The position numbers were made by a program, and so were the translations under genes. Shown piece by piece: positions 32,332-42,148 of a stretch of 64,000 nucleotides of DNA; position 1 is the first letter of the stretch; each line of letters starts with the position of its first letter. Where the stretch lies: the NCBI GenBank assembly GCA_011032825.1, contig JAADJZ010000010.1, positions 558,001 through 622,000 of the forward strand, read 5' to 3'. The notes beneath the pieces were generated by a model. That model was not told the DNA's origin, did not search any database, and saw only the letters and a program-made list of their open reading frames with translations. The stretch is from Massariosphaeria phaeospora. Lineage: Eukaryota > Ascomycota > Dothideomycetes > Pleosporales.

Positions 32332-32879
32332 ACTGGCGTGTGGGTTCAATGACGTTGCGCCGAATATAATAAATGAAATCAGAAGGAAACGCAAGCGCGC
32401 GACACAGGTTTGGAAGAAGAAGGAAGGAAGAGCCAAATACCACCAACAGTGTCCATGGCGGCGAAATGTTGAGCACTAGATTCCGTGTTAAATAGGCATC
32501 GAGGTTCGGCAGGTGGAGGTGCAGCTTCCGGGTAAAAGATACCGAGGTCGCCTATTCACGGAAATATGACATCACGTGTTCGGATAACTGCAGGTGCCCC
32601 ATGTTGGGTGACCCCGAGGTCGGATCTGGTTTGAAGATATTCGGAAATGCAAAGTATTCTGTCGAAAGGAATATATGAAGAACCTCCACAAAGCAGCACC
32701 TGCAATTCTTGATGTCCTGGGAAAGGTCTAAGAACTCAACCCCCAATGTCCGCCCAGGGGTGCTTCACAACCATTCGCTCGCCATGTTCTCCCCGTGATA
32801 TCTCCGTTGCGTACTACATCTCCCAATTCGCCTCTGCCGAAGCAAAACAGGACGAACCCAGAGGCACAGTGTAGTTGGC
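32332..32879. other. Intergenic between thiolase and NTF2
   Basis: About 550 nt containing the thiolase promoter and the NTF2 3' end. No additional gene recognised. Confidence 0.5.
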
Positions 32880-33564
32880 TTACTCGGCAGGGTATATGAT
32901 CCTGAATACGTCGTTCAGAACATACCAAGATTCGCCTTCGCTCTTGAGCTGGAAGCTCTGTGTGAAGCTGAATGGCCTATCTTGTCCCTCGGCCTACCAT
33001 CACTTAGTATAAAGTATATATGTTGGGTATGGGTTACAGACCTGCAATCTGCCCGTCACCAACACGAGGATGCCGTCTTCGGCGGACGGTTGAGCGTCAT
33101 TGGTTATGACTTCGTGGCGGACTTGTTGGAAAGGCAGATTCTGAACTAGTAAGCTGCTGCCAAATCGACTAGCCAAAGTTGTATTTACCATGAGTTTCTC
33201 GACGATGCCAGCCACCCCGCCCACCATCACCTGCTCGAAGGTGAGCATCGACCCTTCCCTCTGCGCAGGTTTGAGGTTAGTTGACCTTCTTGTTGGCTCG
33301 TTCGGGTCAGAGACGTACGTAGAGCACTTTGAGGTCGGCCCTGTTTTGATCGAACACGCCGTAATAATACTCCACGAATTTGTCTGTTCATAACGTTTAG
33401 GTGTACGTCCATAGAAAGGCAGTCGTAAGACATTGTATGTCTACTGAGTTCACGTAGAGGGGATGGGTGACGTACTTGCGATCAACTGGAAGGCTGCAGG
33501 TTCCCGTTAGTAGTGTACTGGTCATTCGCGGGGTGCACATACCAGGAGGCTCTTTGTCCGCCAT
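32880..33564 (-). CDS. ntf2: Nuclear transport factor 2
   Basis: 129-residue Ran-GDP carrier that returns Ran to the nucleus through the pore. Six exons: 33564-33543, 33493-33476, 33383-33319, 33260-33189, 33140-33042 and 32993-32880. The second exon is only 18 nt and was found because its in-frame joining yields the expected FQLIANKFVEYYY. Landmarks are FVEYYYGVFDQNR, LYREGSMLTFEQ, QVRHEVITNDAQPS and the C-terminal SWYVLNDVFRIIY. Length matches the family (about 125). Introns are 36-81 nt apart in a very short gene. The assignment is secure; exon 2 depends on manual modelling. Confidence 0.92.
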
Positions 33565-34386
33565 CTTGACGAGTAGAGCAAGCTCTTCGGCCGGTACTGA
33601 GAGTAGTTGTGGGAGCGTATGCGACACGGGGGTGGGGTTTACGTGCTTAAATGCCTTCGACAGTCGCGACAACAGCAGCGCTTCGTTGGTGGGGCAGATC
33701 CGGGCCGAAGCTTTTCCGTTCCGTGGTCGCGTAGTTGCCCGCGAAATTTTCTGCTTCCCTCTTTCTCCTCCAACCACCGACTTTTCCCACCGCACCAACC
33801 GCATCGCCACACCGCCATGACCGAATGGACTGCTCTTCATCACATTGCTTCGTGCGCTATATGGTGCCACTAGCAGAGGCACATTTTTTGTATCGTTCGG
33901 GCACGATTTCGGTTACGGGGTGGCCGCGGCGCCCAAATCTTCCCAAGCCATGTTATTTCGAGTCTCCTGGTAAGTGCACATTCACACGTCTACTTTGCGC
34001 GCGTTTCGTGATGATCACTCTTCAAACGATAACTTCCGAGTCCTTGACGATGAAGTTCAAAAATATTCAAGCTCAACAGGCTGATTACTTCTTTGCTACT
34101 CCTAATCGCTCTCAATCTGTGCCATATCAGCTGCTTACTAGTCTGATGCAGACATACTTCACACGATGCGCGGAACGTCATCCACGTCCACACACACTGT
34201 TCACGAACAACTTGCACATAGATGGGATTAGGATTATACCGCATAAGGTTAATAACTCATTTTTAGCATTGTAGGTACCGCACTGCTGCAGTAGAACAGG
34301 TAAATCATTCACTGGTAAGTCCATTCTCCTGCTAGCTAAGTCGGGTTGGTGGGATTATGGATCGTTTCTATCACTCTAGTAGACCC
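33565..34386. other. Intergenic, no gene recognised
   Basis: Upstream of NTF2 and downstream of the GRE2-like gene. A 179-codon frame on the plus strand (33735-34274) overlaps the NTF2 promoter and has no recognisable features. Confidence 0.4.
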
Positions 34387-35507
34387 TCACAGTCCCACCG
34401 ACTGGAACGACTTGACCGAGTCGACTATAGATTCCTCCAGTGTCCTGTACTTTAGGCCTAGCACATCGATCGACCGCTTGTTGTTGAAACTATAGAGTCC
34501 TCCGTCCGGGTAGTCTCCTCCAGGTGTGGAATCGCTGGGTAGCTCTTTATATTGAGAAAAGTTCTTCCTGATGATCTGGGCGATCTCCTTGTTCGAAAAC
34601 AGCCCTGCGGTTGTGAAAAATCGCTTATTTGCAGCGTCGGGTTTTTCGAAAGCCGCCACATGCGCCTCGGCGACGTCCCGTACATCAACCCAGAAGTAGA
34701 CGCCTGTTGCTGGAATCTCATCCTTGAATTTGCCCTGCGCAGCCCAAAGGATCCGTTGATTCGACGTGTTAAGGTTATCCAGACTATCAAGATTATGCAT
34801 CTAACGTCTTCGTCAGCAAATGCCTTGCCCCCAATCAAGCAAGACATACAATCGGACCAAACACCATCGGTGGGTTGATAGTGGCAATCTTGAAATTTGG
34901 TCTTTCTTTCTTGAGGAAATCCCAGGCCGCCTTCTCTGCAAAGGTCTTGCTCGCTCGATAACCTGAGATAGGGTCCTCTTTGGCCTGCTCCAGTGTTATG
35001 GAGTTCCAATCCTCTTCCGAATACGTGTGGCCCGGCCAGTTGCCTTTATCAGGCTGGACGATGGCGGCGAATGAGGACGTTATCACCACGTGTTTAACCG
35101 ACGGTGCGCTTTTCTTGATAGACTTCAAGATGCCTGTGGTACCAATGACAGCTGGGTCGAGGAGGTCCTTGGCGCTGTTAATGACTGGTGGGCAACTCAC
35201 ACCTGAAATTACTCACCTTCTGGACGTCCGTCACATTGAAATGGAACGGGCTCGCCGTGTGCAGAACGGCTTCGAACGGAGGCTCTGAAACTACGGCTTC
35301 GTCGAAAGCATTAGGTTGGGCAATATCTGGAACAATGGCGAAGCCTAATTGACCCTTATCGACAGCGCTCTGGTAAGCTGCCTTGATCTTATCCGCTTTC
35401 TCTTGCGTGCGCACAGTTGTGACAACTGAGTGTCCCTTTTTGAGCAGGACATCTAACGTATGGGCGGCGATGAAGCCGCTTCCGCCGGTGAGAAGAACAC
35501 GCGTCAT
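34387..35507 (-). CDS. NAD(P)H-dependent aldehyde/ketone reductase, GRE2-like (extended SDR)
   Basis: 340-residue extended short-chain dehydrogenase related to methylglyoxal reductase Gre2 and dihydroflavonol reductases. Exons: 35507-35217, 35167-34850 and 34800-34387. The Rossmann motif TGGSGFIAAH lies at residues 7-16, TSSFAAI in the middle, and the catalytic YRASKTFAEKAAW (YxxxK). NPPMVFGPI and the C-terminal substrate region follow. The first intron (35216-35168) is framed correctly only if it ends at AAG, giving VQKDLLDPAVIGTTG, which fits the family. A nearer CAG would shift the frame. Likely cytosolic; the substrate is not predictable. Confidence 0.88.
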
Positions 35508-36087
35508 CGTAAAAGTAAATGTCTAAGTATTTGATGAGCTAGGGGGTAAATTGTACAATTCTAGGAGAGGTTGAGAAAAACTTTAGTCTTGGGTGACTTA
35601 TATATACATATCAAAATCATGGCGTAATGGGTACTGTAGGTCATTACTGCGGGGCAGACATCTGCCGATATTCGGCTCGTGCTATTGCCACCCGACAACG
35701 CGTGCTTGCACCAGGTGCTGATGTGCTTATCTCATAATGACCCATCTTCCTCTCACACGGGCGATGTTCGTTAATTCCGTCTCTTTGTGCTCCCTTGCGT
35801 CCGTTAACATCGATCACAGTAATCTCAATTCTCACAATTGTTCTATCTCCGGGCTACCCAACTCCGCACCGGCCTATGATGATTGTTGGAACGTCAGCAA
35901 CCCACAGAGCTTAGCCAGTAACTCTTTAACGTGGTGGCTGAAAGCTTCCGGAGCTGAACCTCCCTACACCTAGTCAAAATCCTGAACATTGTGGTAGACC
36001 ACCTTCCAGCGATGGAATGCGCTATCCATTGCTACCTTTTCTACCAAGTACGTCGTCCACCATGCTTAGTGGTACCTCAATATAACT
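35508..36087. other. Intergenic, no gene recognised
   Basis: About 580 nt holding the GRE2-like promoter (a TATATATA stretch near 35600) and the hydrolase 3' flank. Confidence 0.45.
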
Positions 36088-37140
36088 TTACTCCATCAGA
36101 AAATCTCCCACCACCTGGATGTACCGCTTTCTCTCCTCCCAATGTGCCATATGGCTAGAATTCTCGAACATCACCCACTTCACTTTTGGTATCTTCTTAA
36201 ACCACGGCTTGATGCAAACGTCTTGCGCCTCATCATAGCGGCCATTGATAAGCAAAGTCGCGGCACGGATATTATGTGCTTTCGACCACCCTTCCCAATC
36301 CCGAAGAGAGCCAACTACTTGAAACTCAGAGGGCCCTTGCCTGATTTGCAGTGTTAGCGAATCAACACCAGGACAATTCTCATGGCTCGCAAGACAGGAA
36401 AAGGATCGGACAGGAACGTACATTGTCATATACGCCGTTGGGTCGTCCTTTAGATTCGCCATAGTAGCCTGTAGAGGCTTCGGAAAAGGATCCATTCGAC
36501 ACACATGCCGCTTGCTCCATACTGAAGATGCCCTCTCGTATTCTTCACTTTCGTGATCTCCGCGCCTCTCGCACTCTTCCAAAGTCTTCCTCACATCTTC
36601 CGGTAACGCTCTAAAGAGCTGTTGTACCCCTTCCACGTACAGTGGAATGCTACTCGGTCCACTCGCAATCACCACTCTTCTTAGTCCGATCGGTTGACCG
36701 GTTGCGTACGAACCAGCAAGAACGCCGCCCCAACTCTGGCCTAGTATGTGGAAGCCACCCTCTCTGAGCTCCAAAGCGTCGATCAGGTTGTCGAGTTCGC
36801 GGACGAAGAGGTCAATTGTCCAAAAAGATTCGTCTCCCATCCGTTCCCGGAAGTGCGTGGATTTTCCGCACCCGATTTGGTCGTAAAAGACAATTGGGAT
36901 TGAGTGCTCGTGGTATAGGTCAATAAGAGACGAGAGATACTCATGACCTGCCCCAGGACCACCATGAAGAGCAATCAGAGGGGCTTCGGCTGTTTGAGAC
37001 AAGTTGCCGATGATTTTGTACCATGTCGTTGCAGTCATTTCCGCCTCAGGGACATTAAAAGGAATTCTACCCTCGGAGCTTGGTACTATCGCTCGTGTGA
37101 CCATGATGAAGAGTAGAAGAATCAAGATAGCCGGAACCAT
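36088..37140 (-). CDS. Secreted prolyl aminopeptidase-like alpha/beta hydrolase
   Basis: Proline iminopeptidase / L-amino-acid amidase family (S33-like). The preferred model has exons 37140-36422 and 36340-36088, giving 323 residues. Motifs are the oxyanion HGGPGAGHEYL, FYDQIGCGKS, the nucleophile elbow GQSWGG (Ser), a late NGRYDEAQD aspartate and the HMAHWEE histidine. The N-terminus (MVPAILILLLFIMVTRAIV) is strongly hydrophobic, so the enzyme may be secreted or membrane-anchored; relatives usually lack this. The 81-nt intron has consensus ends, is a multiple of three and contains no stop. Retaining it would add 27 residues (350 in all). The gene lies next to a UstYa-like gene and may supply peptide trimming, which is inference. 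Confidence 0.85.
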   Translation of the reverse strand: MVPAILILLLFIMVTRAIVPSSEGRIPFNVPEAEMTATTWYKIIGNLSQTAEAPLIALHGGPGAGHEYLSSLIDLYHEHSIPIVFYDQIGCGKSTHFRERMGDESFWTIDLFVRELDNLIDALELREGGFHILGQSWGGVLAGSYATGQPIGLRRVVIASGPSSIPLYVEGVQQLFRALPEDVRKTLEECERRGDHESEEYERASSVWSKRHVCRMDPFPKPLQATMANLKDDPTAYMTMYVPVRSFSCLASHENCPGVDSLTLQIRQGPSEFQVVGSLRDWEGWSKAHNIRAATLLINGRYDEAQDVCIKPWFKKIPKVKWVMFENSSHMAHWEERKRYIQVVGDFLME

Positions 37141-37664
37141 ATAGATCAGCTGAAATAACGTCCTGGAAGTATGCGAGGCAACCTGGGGCCCCCATATAAC
37201 TAACCACCGTGGAAACCGATGACCATTTCGAGCCTGCTAACAGGGCCTTTTCAACCTTTGATGCACCTTCCTTCTCTGATGCGGACGTCTCTAATTCTAG
37301 TATATAATTTACTCTCGGTGACCGACCTGACATTGATTGTCAATGTGTCTTGCCGTCGCAGGGAACGTGCCGACACGAACGCGGATAGGCTCGTCACACC
37401 GGACAATCGCGCTGTGCCACTCAATAACAGTATGCATACGGATGCAGTGATTTGCCCATCTACCTTCCCATTTAGACGATTCAAGGCAATTCATTCAAAT
37501 GCATGGTCACGCACTAGGCTACTGCAACGCAAGCTTCGTTGGTCACTATTGGCTTTTCGCCCCAAGAGCAATATACTGGACAGCATATACCATAAATCTA
37601 GATGCCGGTGTTATCTCGACAGCAAACTAAAATTTCGAGAGAGGAAGACAAGAAAAGGAATATT
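37141..37664. other. Intergenic between hydrolase and UstYa-like gene
   Basis: About 520 nt. Contains the hydrolase promoter and the UstYa-like 3' end. No other gene recognised. Confidence 0.5.
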
Positions 37665-38653
37665 TCAAAGGCCTTGACTGGCTTCATAAGGTCCCAGCCT
37701 GTAATTGTAGTGTCCCGGAATAAGAGCCCTGCTCCGTGCCCATACGTCTAAAGACTCCCAATTCACACACCTCTGCTTGCCCTCTGATCGGAGCTCTTTG
37801 CTCATGGGCTGTGTTGAATCACTGATCCACTCAGCACTGTAGAAATCAGTGTTCGCGTGGCACATAACTGCTTGTCTAAGCCCGTCCAGGCAGTGGTCTA
37901 AAAAATGTCAGAAGATCAACTGGGTGCACTTTGTAAGACAACGAACCTGAATGTTCTTTGCTATACACACCAGATCTCAAGGCTTGCTCAGAAGCACGAG
38001 GACCGTAATGATCCCAATGCAGGACTCGACGGATCGTATCCAAGCAGTGCAGATGATGGAAAACGCCCAGTATGCCAGCGTAGTCGCCGTTTAAGACTTG
38101 TGCACGATTTGTTGTATTTTCCTGCAACATGGCCATCTCTTCCGGCGTCACTCGGATGTTCTGTGCTAGCCAGGCAGGATCAGCACCTTGAATTTCGTAT
38201 CGTAATTCCACAGCTCACTTACCGGTAAGTAGATCAGCCCAAACAGCATCAAGTTCTTCAGAAGGTGGTATATCCCAGGGGGCTCTCAGCTCCTGCCATT
38301 CTTGACGGTACTCATACTTTAGAAGATTTCTTGTAAGGCCTAGCTTTGGCTCAGTTTTGTACTATGAAGGAGTTTCAAGACGAACGAGAAATTTCAGTTC
38401 CAGTGGATACGGATGGTTGTTGCGAAAGGTGTCCAAGTGTAAGAACTACTGATATATAGAGCAGTAGAATAACGGTCAACAGCTCTACCTTGCGTTTCGC
38501 GATAGCTGTCAGAATCATGGATGCATTGCCCTTGTGTGGAGGGCTCGCATCGTCAGACGAGTCTGATTCATTTTGAATCAAAGGGCTGCCTGCCTCGCCG
38601 GAAAATGTGCGGTTTCGGTAGTCCGGATTAAACGTGGTATGAAAGCCAAACAT
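37665..38653 (-). CDS. UstYa-family (DUF3328) protein
   Basis: 277 residues from four exons: 38653-38411, 38361-38223, 38165-37947 and 37897-37665. A polar N-terminus precedes one membrane helix (about residues 56-76). The lumenal part carries both HxxHC motifs that define the family: HHLHC at 164-168 and HSDHC at 199-203, the latter followed by LDGLRQ. The second motif is split by intron 3. I chose the GTTCGT donor because the earlier GTGTGT donor would destroy the motif. Known relatives (UstYa/UstYb, cyclochlorotine CctO/R) oxidise or cyclise ribosomal peptides or act in mycotoxin clusters. A secreted-peptide gene lies about 670 bp away in divergent orientation, which makes a peptide substrate plausible but unproven. 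Confidence 0.88.
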
Positions 38654-39321
38654 AGTGTATGAAAATGATGCTGGCTGGACGTGGGGTTGAGAGATGAAGG
38701 TTTCAAGGTAAATGTTACATCTTCTCAAATACAGACTTCATCGGAGCTACTTCATTCCAAGAACTCAGTACTACCTAACTCGCATGTGTGGAAATGCATA
38801 CCAAGAAAGAGGCAAATGGGTGCTAACAGAGCACAACCGTCTGGTCCGTTCCATTTCTGTTGGTTTGGCACACCGGTTCTCAATTGGGGAAGTCTGACTT
38901 GCATGATACCTATTGAAGGGAAGCCAATTAGTGTCAAGGGGCTGGATGAAGGCATCGGACACCACCATGTCTCGGACTATTCAAGTGTGGTTGCATCGTA
39001 GTTCCAGCTCTAGACCCCTTTGCCGTTGGACACTACTTTCCAAGGGCGGATCCTCGAGGACCCTTCGAGTGGCACATACAGTGTGACAGCTATATGTCAC
39101 GCCAAGGGCGGCATGGTTGGCTTTCTCAAATGATATGTGCCGTACCATATGCATGCGCTGATATTACGAAAAGGCATAGGTCCGTTAGAAATTGCTCGGC
39201 GTGACGTTGGGGAGATTGGCCAAAGAATATAAATCTGTGATATCTATCATGCCTGGTCTGATGTGGCAAAACATTGAGCACTCGATCAACTCATCACCTT
39301 ACTTCATACATCTATCAAATC
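38654..39321. promoter_or_regulatory. Divergent promoter region between UstYa-like and small secreted protein genes
   Basis: About 670 bp shared upstream region. A TATA-like AATATAAAT at about 39226-39234 lies roughly 90 nt before the plus-strand start codon. The arrangement would allow joint control of both genes. Confidence 0.55.
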
Positions 39322-39608
39322 ATGCAATCCCTCTTCGTCCTCGCTCTGTTGACGGCAACAAATCTGGCGGCTCCGCTGGACATAGGTAAGAGGCTCCACT
39401 GACTACGCAGAAGCGGGGACATAGCATACTAATGAGTGTAGAATATGTCTCCGTCATCAAGTCAGGACAAGTTATGGAGAAACGGACGGACCCTTCCATC
39501 GTTCTACACGACGTCACCCCTGCCGTAACGGCAGAGACCGCACAGACGGAGTCAAAAGTTGACGTTGAAAGCTCTCCAGCAGTCAGTGGAAGCACGAAAC
39601 AGGGCTAG
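39322..39608 (+). CDS. Small secreted protein with a single Kex2 site (candidate peptide precursor)
   Basis: 76 residues from two exons, 39322-39385 and 39442-39608. The 56-nt intron has a consensus donor (GTAAGA), a perfect TACTAAT branch site and a TAG acceptor. A signal peptide (MQSLFVLALLTATNLAA) is followed by a short propeptide and a dibasic MEKR site at residues 33-36. A 40-residue C-terminal part begins TDPSIVLHDV; it is rich in Ser/Thr/Val/Ala, acidic, and has no cysteine. A TATA-like box about 90 nt upstream and the clean intron support a real gene. Not recognised by family. It could be a ribosomal-peptide precursor for the adjacent UstYa-like protein, a signalling peptide, or a small effector. 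Unlike known UstA-type precursors it has no obvious repeated core. Confidence 0.6.
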
Positions 39609-40095
39609 GGTATCAACGGTCATGTTCCAAGGACTCGGCATGTCTTGAATGAGCTGTGACCCTCGGTGTCTAGGGATGTCAGTGATGTGCGGGTATAGGT
39701 TTCTATATGACGTTTACTCTCGATGTCTAGTGAAACCATGCATGTTGAGTAGACTTGATCTCCATTCGGACATTACATTTCGTGTTCCATCATGAGCCCT
39801 ATGCACTTCGACGTCTTCATTTGATCTACTAAGACGCAGAAGCGGTGGTTGAATTTAGGGGGTCAGATATAGTACTCCGAGGTTCAGCCCAGACGTCCAT
39901 TCCTCACGGAGCTCCATACTACGTCGTTCGTAACGAATACAACTTGGGTTACAATCCAAGACCTGACTTTAACATCCTCCGAGATGACTTAGATATCAAT
40001 CTATGGACATATCACCACTCCCGAATATAACCATGTGAAGCCTGGCCGGTTGCAGTTTCATGGTTTTGGCCTGTCCGAGCACTTGAGATGGTGTT
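39609..40095. other. Intergenic with an exon-like open frame
   Basis: Lies between the small secreted protein gene and the convergent rhodopsin-fold gene. A 62-codon open stretch (39842-40030) lacks an ATG but is preceded by TACTAAG and CAG, which could act as branch site and acceptor. It would continue in frame (phase 1) from exon 1 of the secreted protein gene. Evidence is too weak to call it a gene. Confidence 0.3.
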
Positions 40096-41258
40096 CTACT
40101 TCGTTATCCGGATGTGCTCAGTTCCTGTAGTCCCGCCACCTTGTTGACCTGCTTGTGTTCGCGGTGCAGATAGTTTGGATAATGTGTACTGGGTCGTGAA
40201 TGTCGTGCTGTTTGACCACATGAGGCCGGTGCGCAACGATCGAAGAAACGGCCAAAAATAGGCTATACATGCACTAGAGATGCTGGCAAACTGTATCAAT
40301 TGCACAGTGATGAAGTATGGTAAGGCCTCGAGTGTGAAATTGTCGTGGTATAGCCGGGGTAGATAGAAAAGTTGAAAAATGATAGCAACAAGTGCCCTGA
40401 TCATGTTAGCCACATTTGGGGATACCTCTGCTGGACACTTCCTTACAACGATCTCGTCGAAAAAAGGCACATAATAGCCACGCGGGTGCTAAGTGGCATG
40501 TTGAGTGGATAAATCACCCACAATGGGAGAATAATGAGAAGTAGATCAGTTGTAGCATTCCCTACAGCCGTATACTGTTGAAACGCTCGCTACAGAGATA
40601 TCAGCTTGCTCGTTACGCTCAAGGCTGGGTATGTCCTCACCTGATTGATACATTTCACTAGAGGGTTAGACCATATTCCATGGGTCCCGCACTGAAATGC
40701 CGATATGAACAAGGCGCTGATCATCCAGAGGCACACCAGTGCTCCGAGCCCAAAGCTGAACCGCCTATGTTTCTCATCCGGCGAAAGCGCAAGAAAGCTG
40801 GCGCAAACTGATAACTTTGCCAGACCAACCGCGGCGAAGAATAGCAAGTCTCCAGCAAATCGAGACTGGTGAGTCTTAGTATAGAGCCTAGTAAATCAGA
40901 CATATGATGCACCTTCAAACCATCACTTAGTTGAACGTTGGAAATGTCCTCTATATCCTTGCCGAATATATGAGCTTGTGGGACTAGCATCGTTGTTGAT
41001 TGACCGACACTCAAGATCTATGTCGTGGTAAGTAGAAATTCATCTTGAGATGGATGGTCATACAAACGCAAGAACTATGAAAATCTCTTCAGAACCTAGT
41101 TTTCTATTTGCTTTCAAGAAAAACCTCGTAAGTAGCCGGAAGCACAACATTAATGCTGTGGCCGAGAGTAGAAGCCATGACACGATTTGGATTACAGGAT
41201 TGAAGTCTTTTGCTGTGACGAAGGCTCCTTGAGCAGATCGCTTTGACGGTAGACTCAT
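40096..41258 (-). CDS. Fungal rhodopsin-fold (PTH11-related, seven-helix) membrane protein
   Basis: 322 residues from five exons: 41258-41064, 41017-40913, 40865-40641, 40589-40447 and 40396-40096; all introns are 47-52 nt and in frame. Seven hydrophobic segments can be counted. Landmarks of the family are an N-terminal helix with LLSATALMLCFRLLTR, LLFFAAVGLAKLSVCASFLAL, a conserved loop Cys in FQCGTHGIW, and NATTDLLLIILPLWVIYPLNM (the DxxxxxxP pattern of helix 5). No CFEM domain precedes it. Related proteins are proposed receptors in plant-associated fungi, though most are uncharacterised. Because it sits beside a secreted-peptide gene, a peptide-sensing role is worth testing. Confidence 0.85.
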
Positions 41259-42148
41259 TTTCGACAATGAAATGCCACTAGGAAAGATAGATGGCGAATC
41301 TGACAGGAACCAGGTTGCTCAATCGAATCGTATGATAGCAGTCTCTGAAGTGGTTGAGTACTGATCGTGACAAATAGTGTCTGCATTTTCTTCTGCATAA
41401 CGCGGGTTCAGCTCTTACCACCTGTTGAGACACCGTCACCACAAGGGTTGTTTTTGTTGAATGGAAACTAGGCTCGGGACGCTCCCGCTTTAGCCATGGA
41501 CTTTGTGATACCTTCCTATTTCCAGACCACCATTAGAGAACTGAAGATGGCACAGTTTGCTCTAGCGCTATGACTTGGTAAACGTGATGATCTTACTGGA
41601 TGATACTCATGGCGGTAGAATTGAAGAAGGCAGACGATTGATTGCGGCATAGTTGTGGGTAGCACGAGTGCAAACGACATCACCGCTCGTGAATTTAGCC
41701 GATTGGAGTTTACGGACTTGGTGTAAACGAGGCAACTGAGTGGAGCGGTACGACTCTGGCGAAGAGATAGATGCTGCGAAAACTGTTGGCTGAACAGCAC
41801 TGCCGCGCAAGACAAGCTGAAATACTCAAACCGGGCCGTCTCCGCACTCCCATATATGCCTGCCAACCTGGATTACATTGCAAGGATAAAAAAGGCAGAT
41901 AATGCGAGTCGATGTAACCACGGACTTGGTCGTTACCATACTGATGTTCTTTCCCCGAGGCATGACCGCGAATATTGCGGCACAAGCTGAATCTTCATGA
42001 AACGTGAGGGCTCGCGCTCTGTCATGAGAACGAAGATCGCCGGTCTTGGCCTGTCTAGTTAATCTTGTTAATTCCTGAGAGGCGCCTCATCGTAGTGGAT
42101 ACAAATCACCCTTCACAACGCTCAACCGCATCAGGGCAACAACTCGCC
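41259..42148. promoter_or_regulatory. Divergent intergenic region between rhodopsin-fold gene and permease gene
   Basis: About 890 bp containing two divergent promoters. Short minus-strand frames (about 41520-41980) have no domain and were not accepted. Confidence 0.45.

Noticed and set aside
33735..34274. 179-codon plus-strand open frame upstream of NTF2
   Set aside because: No domain, signal or intron support; it covers the likely NTF2 promoter and has an irregular composition.
37896..37971. Alternative GTGTGT donor for UstYa-like intron 3
   Set aside because: Frame would be kept but the second HxxHC motif would lose its first histidine; the GTTCGT donor restores it.
41516..41985. Minus-strand short frames between the rhodopsin-fold and permease genes
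   Set aside because: Three overlapping unrelated frames, none with domains; treated as non-coding promoter sequence.
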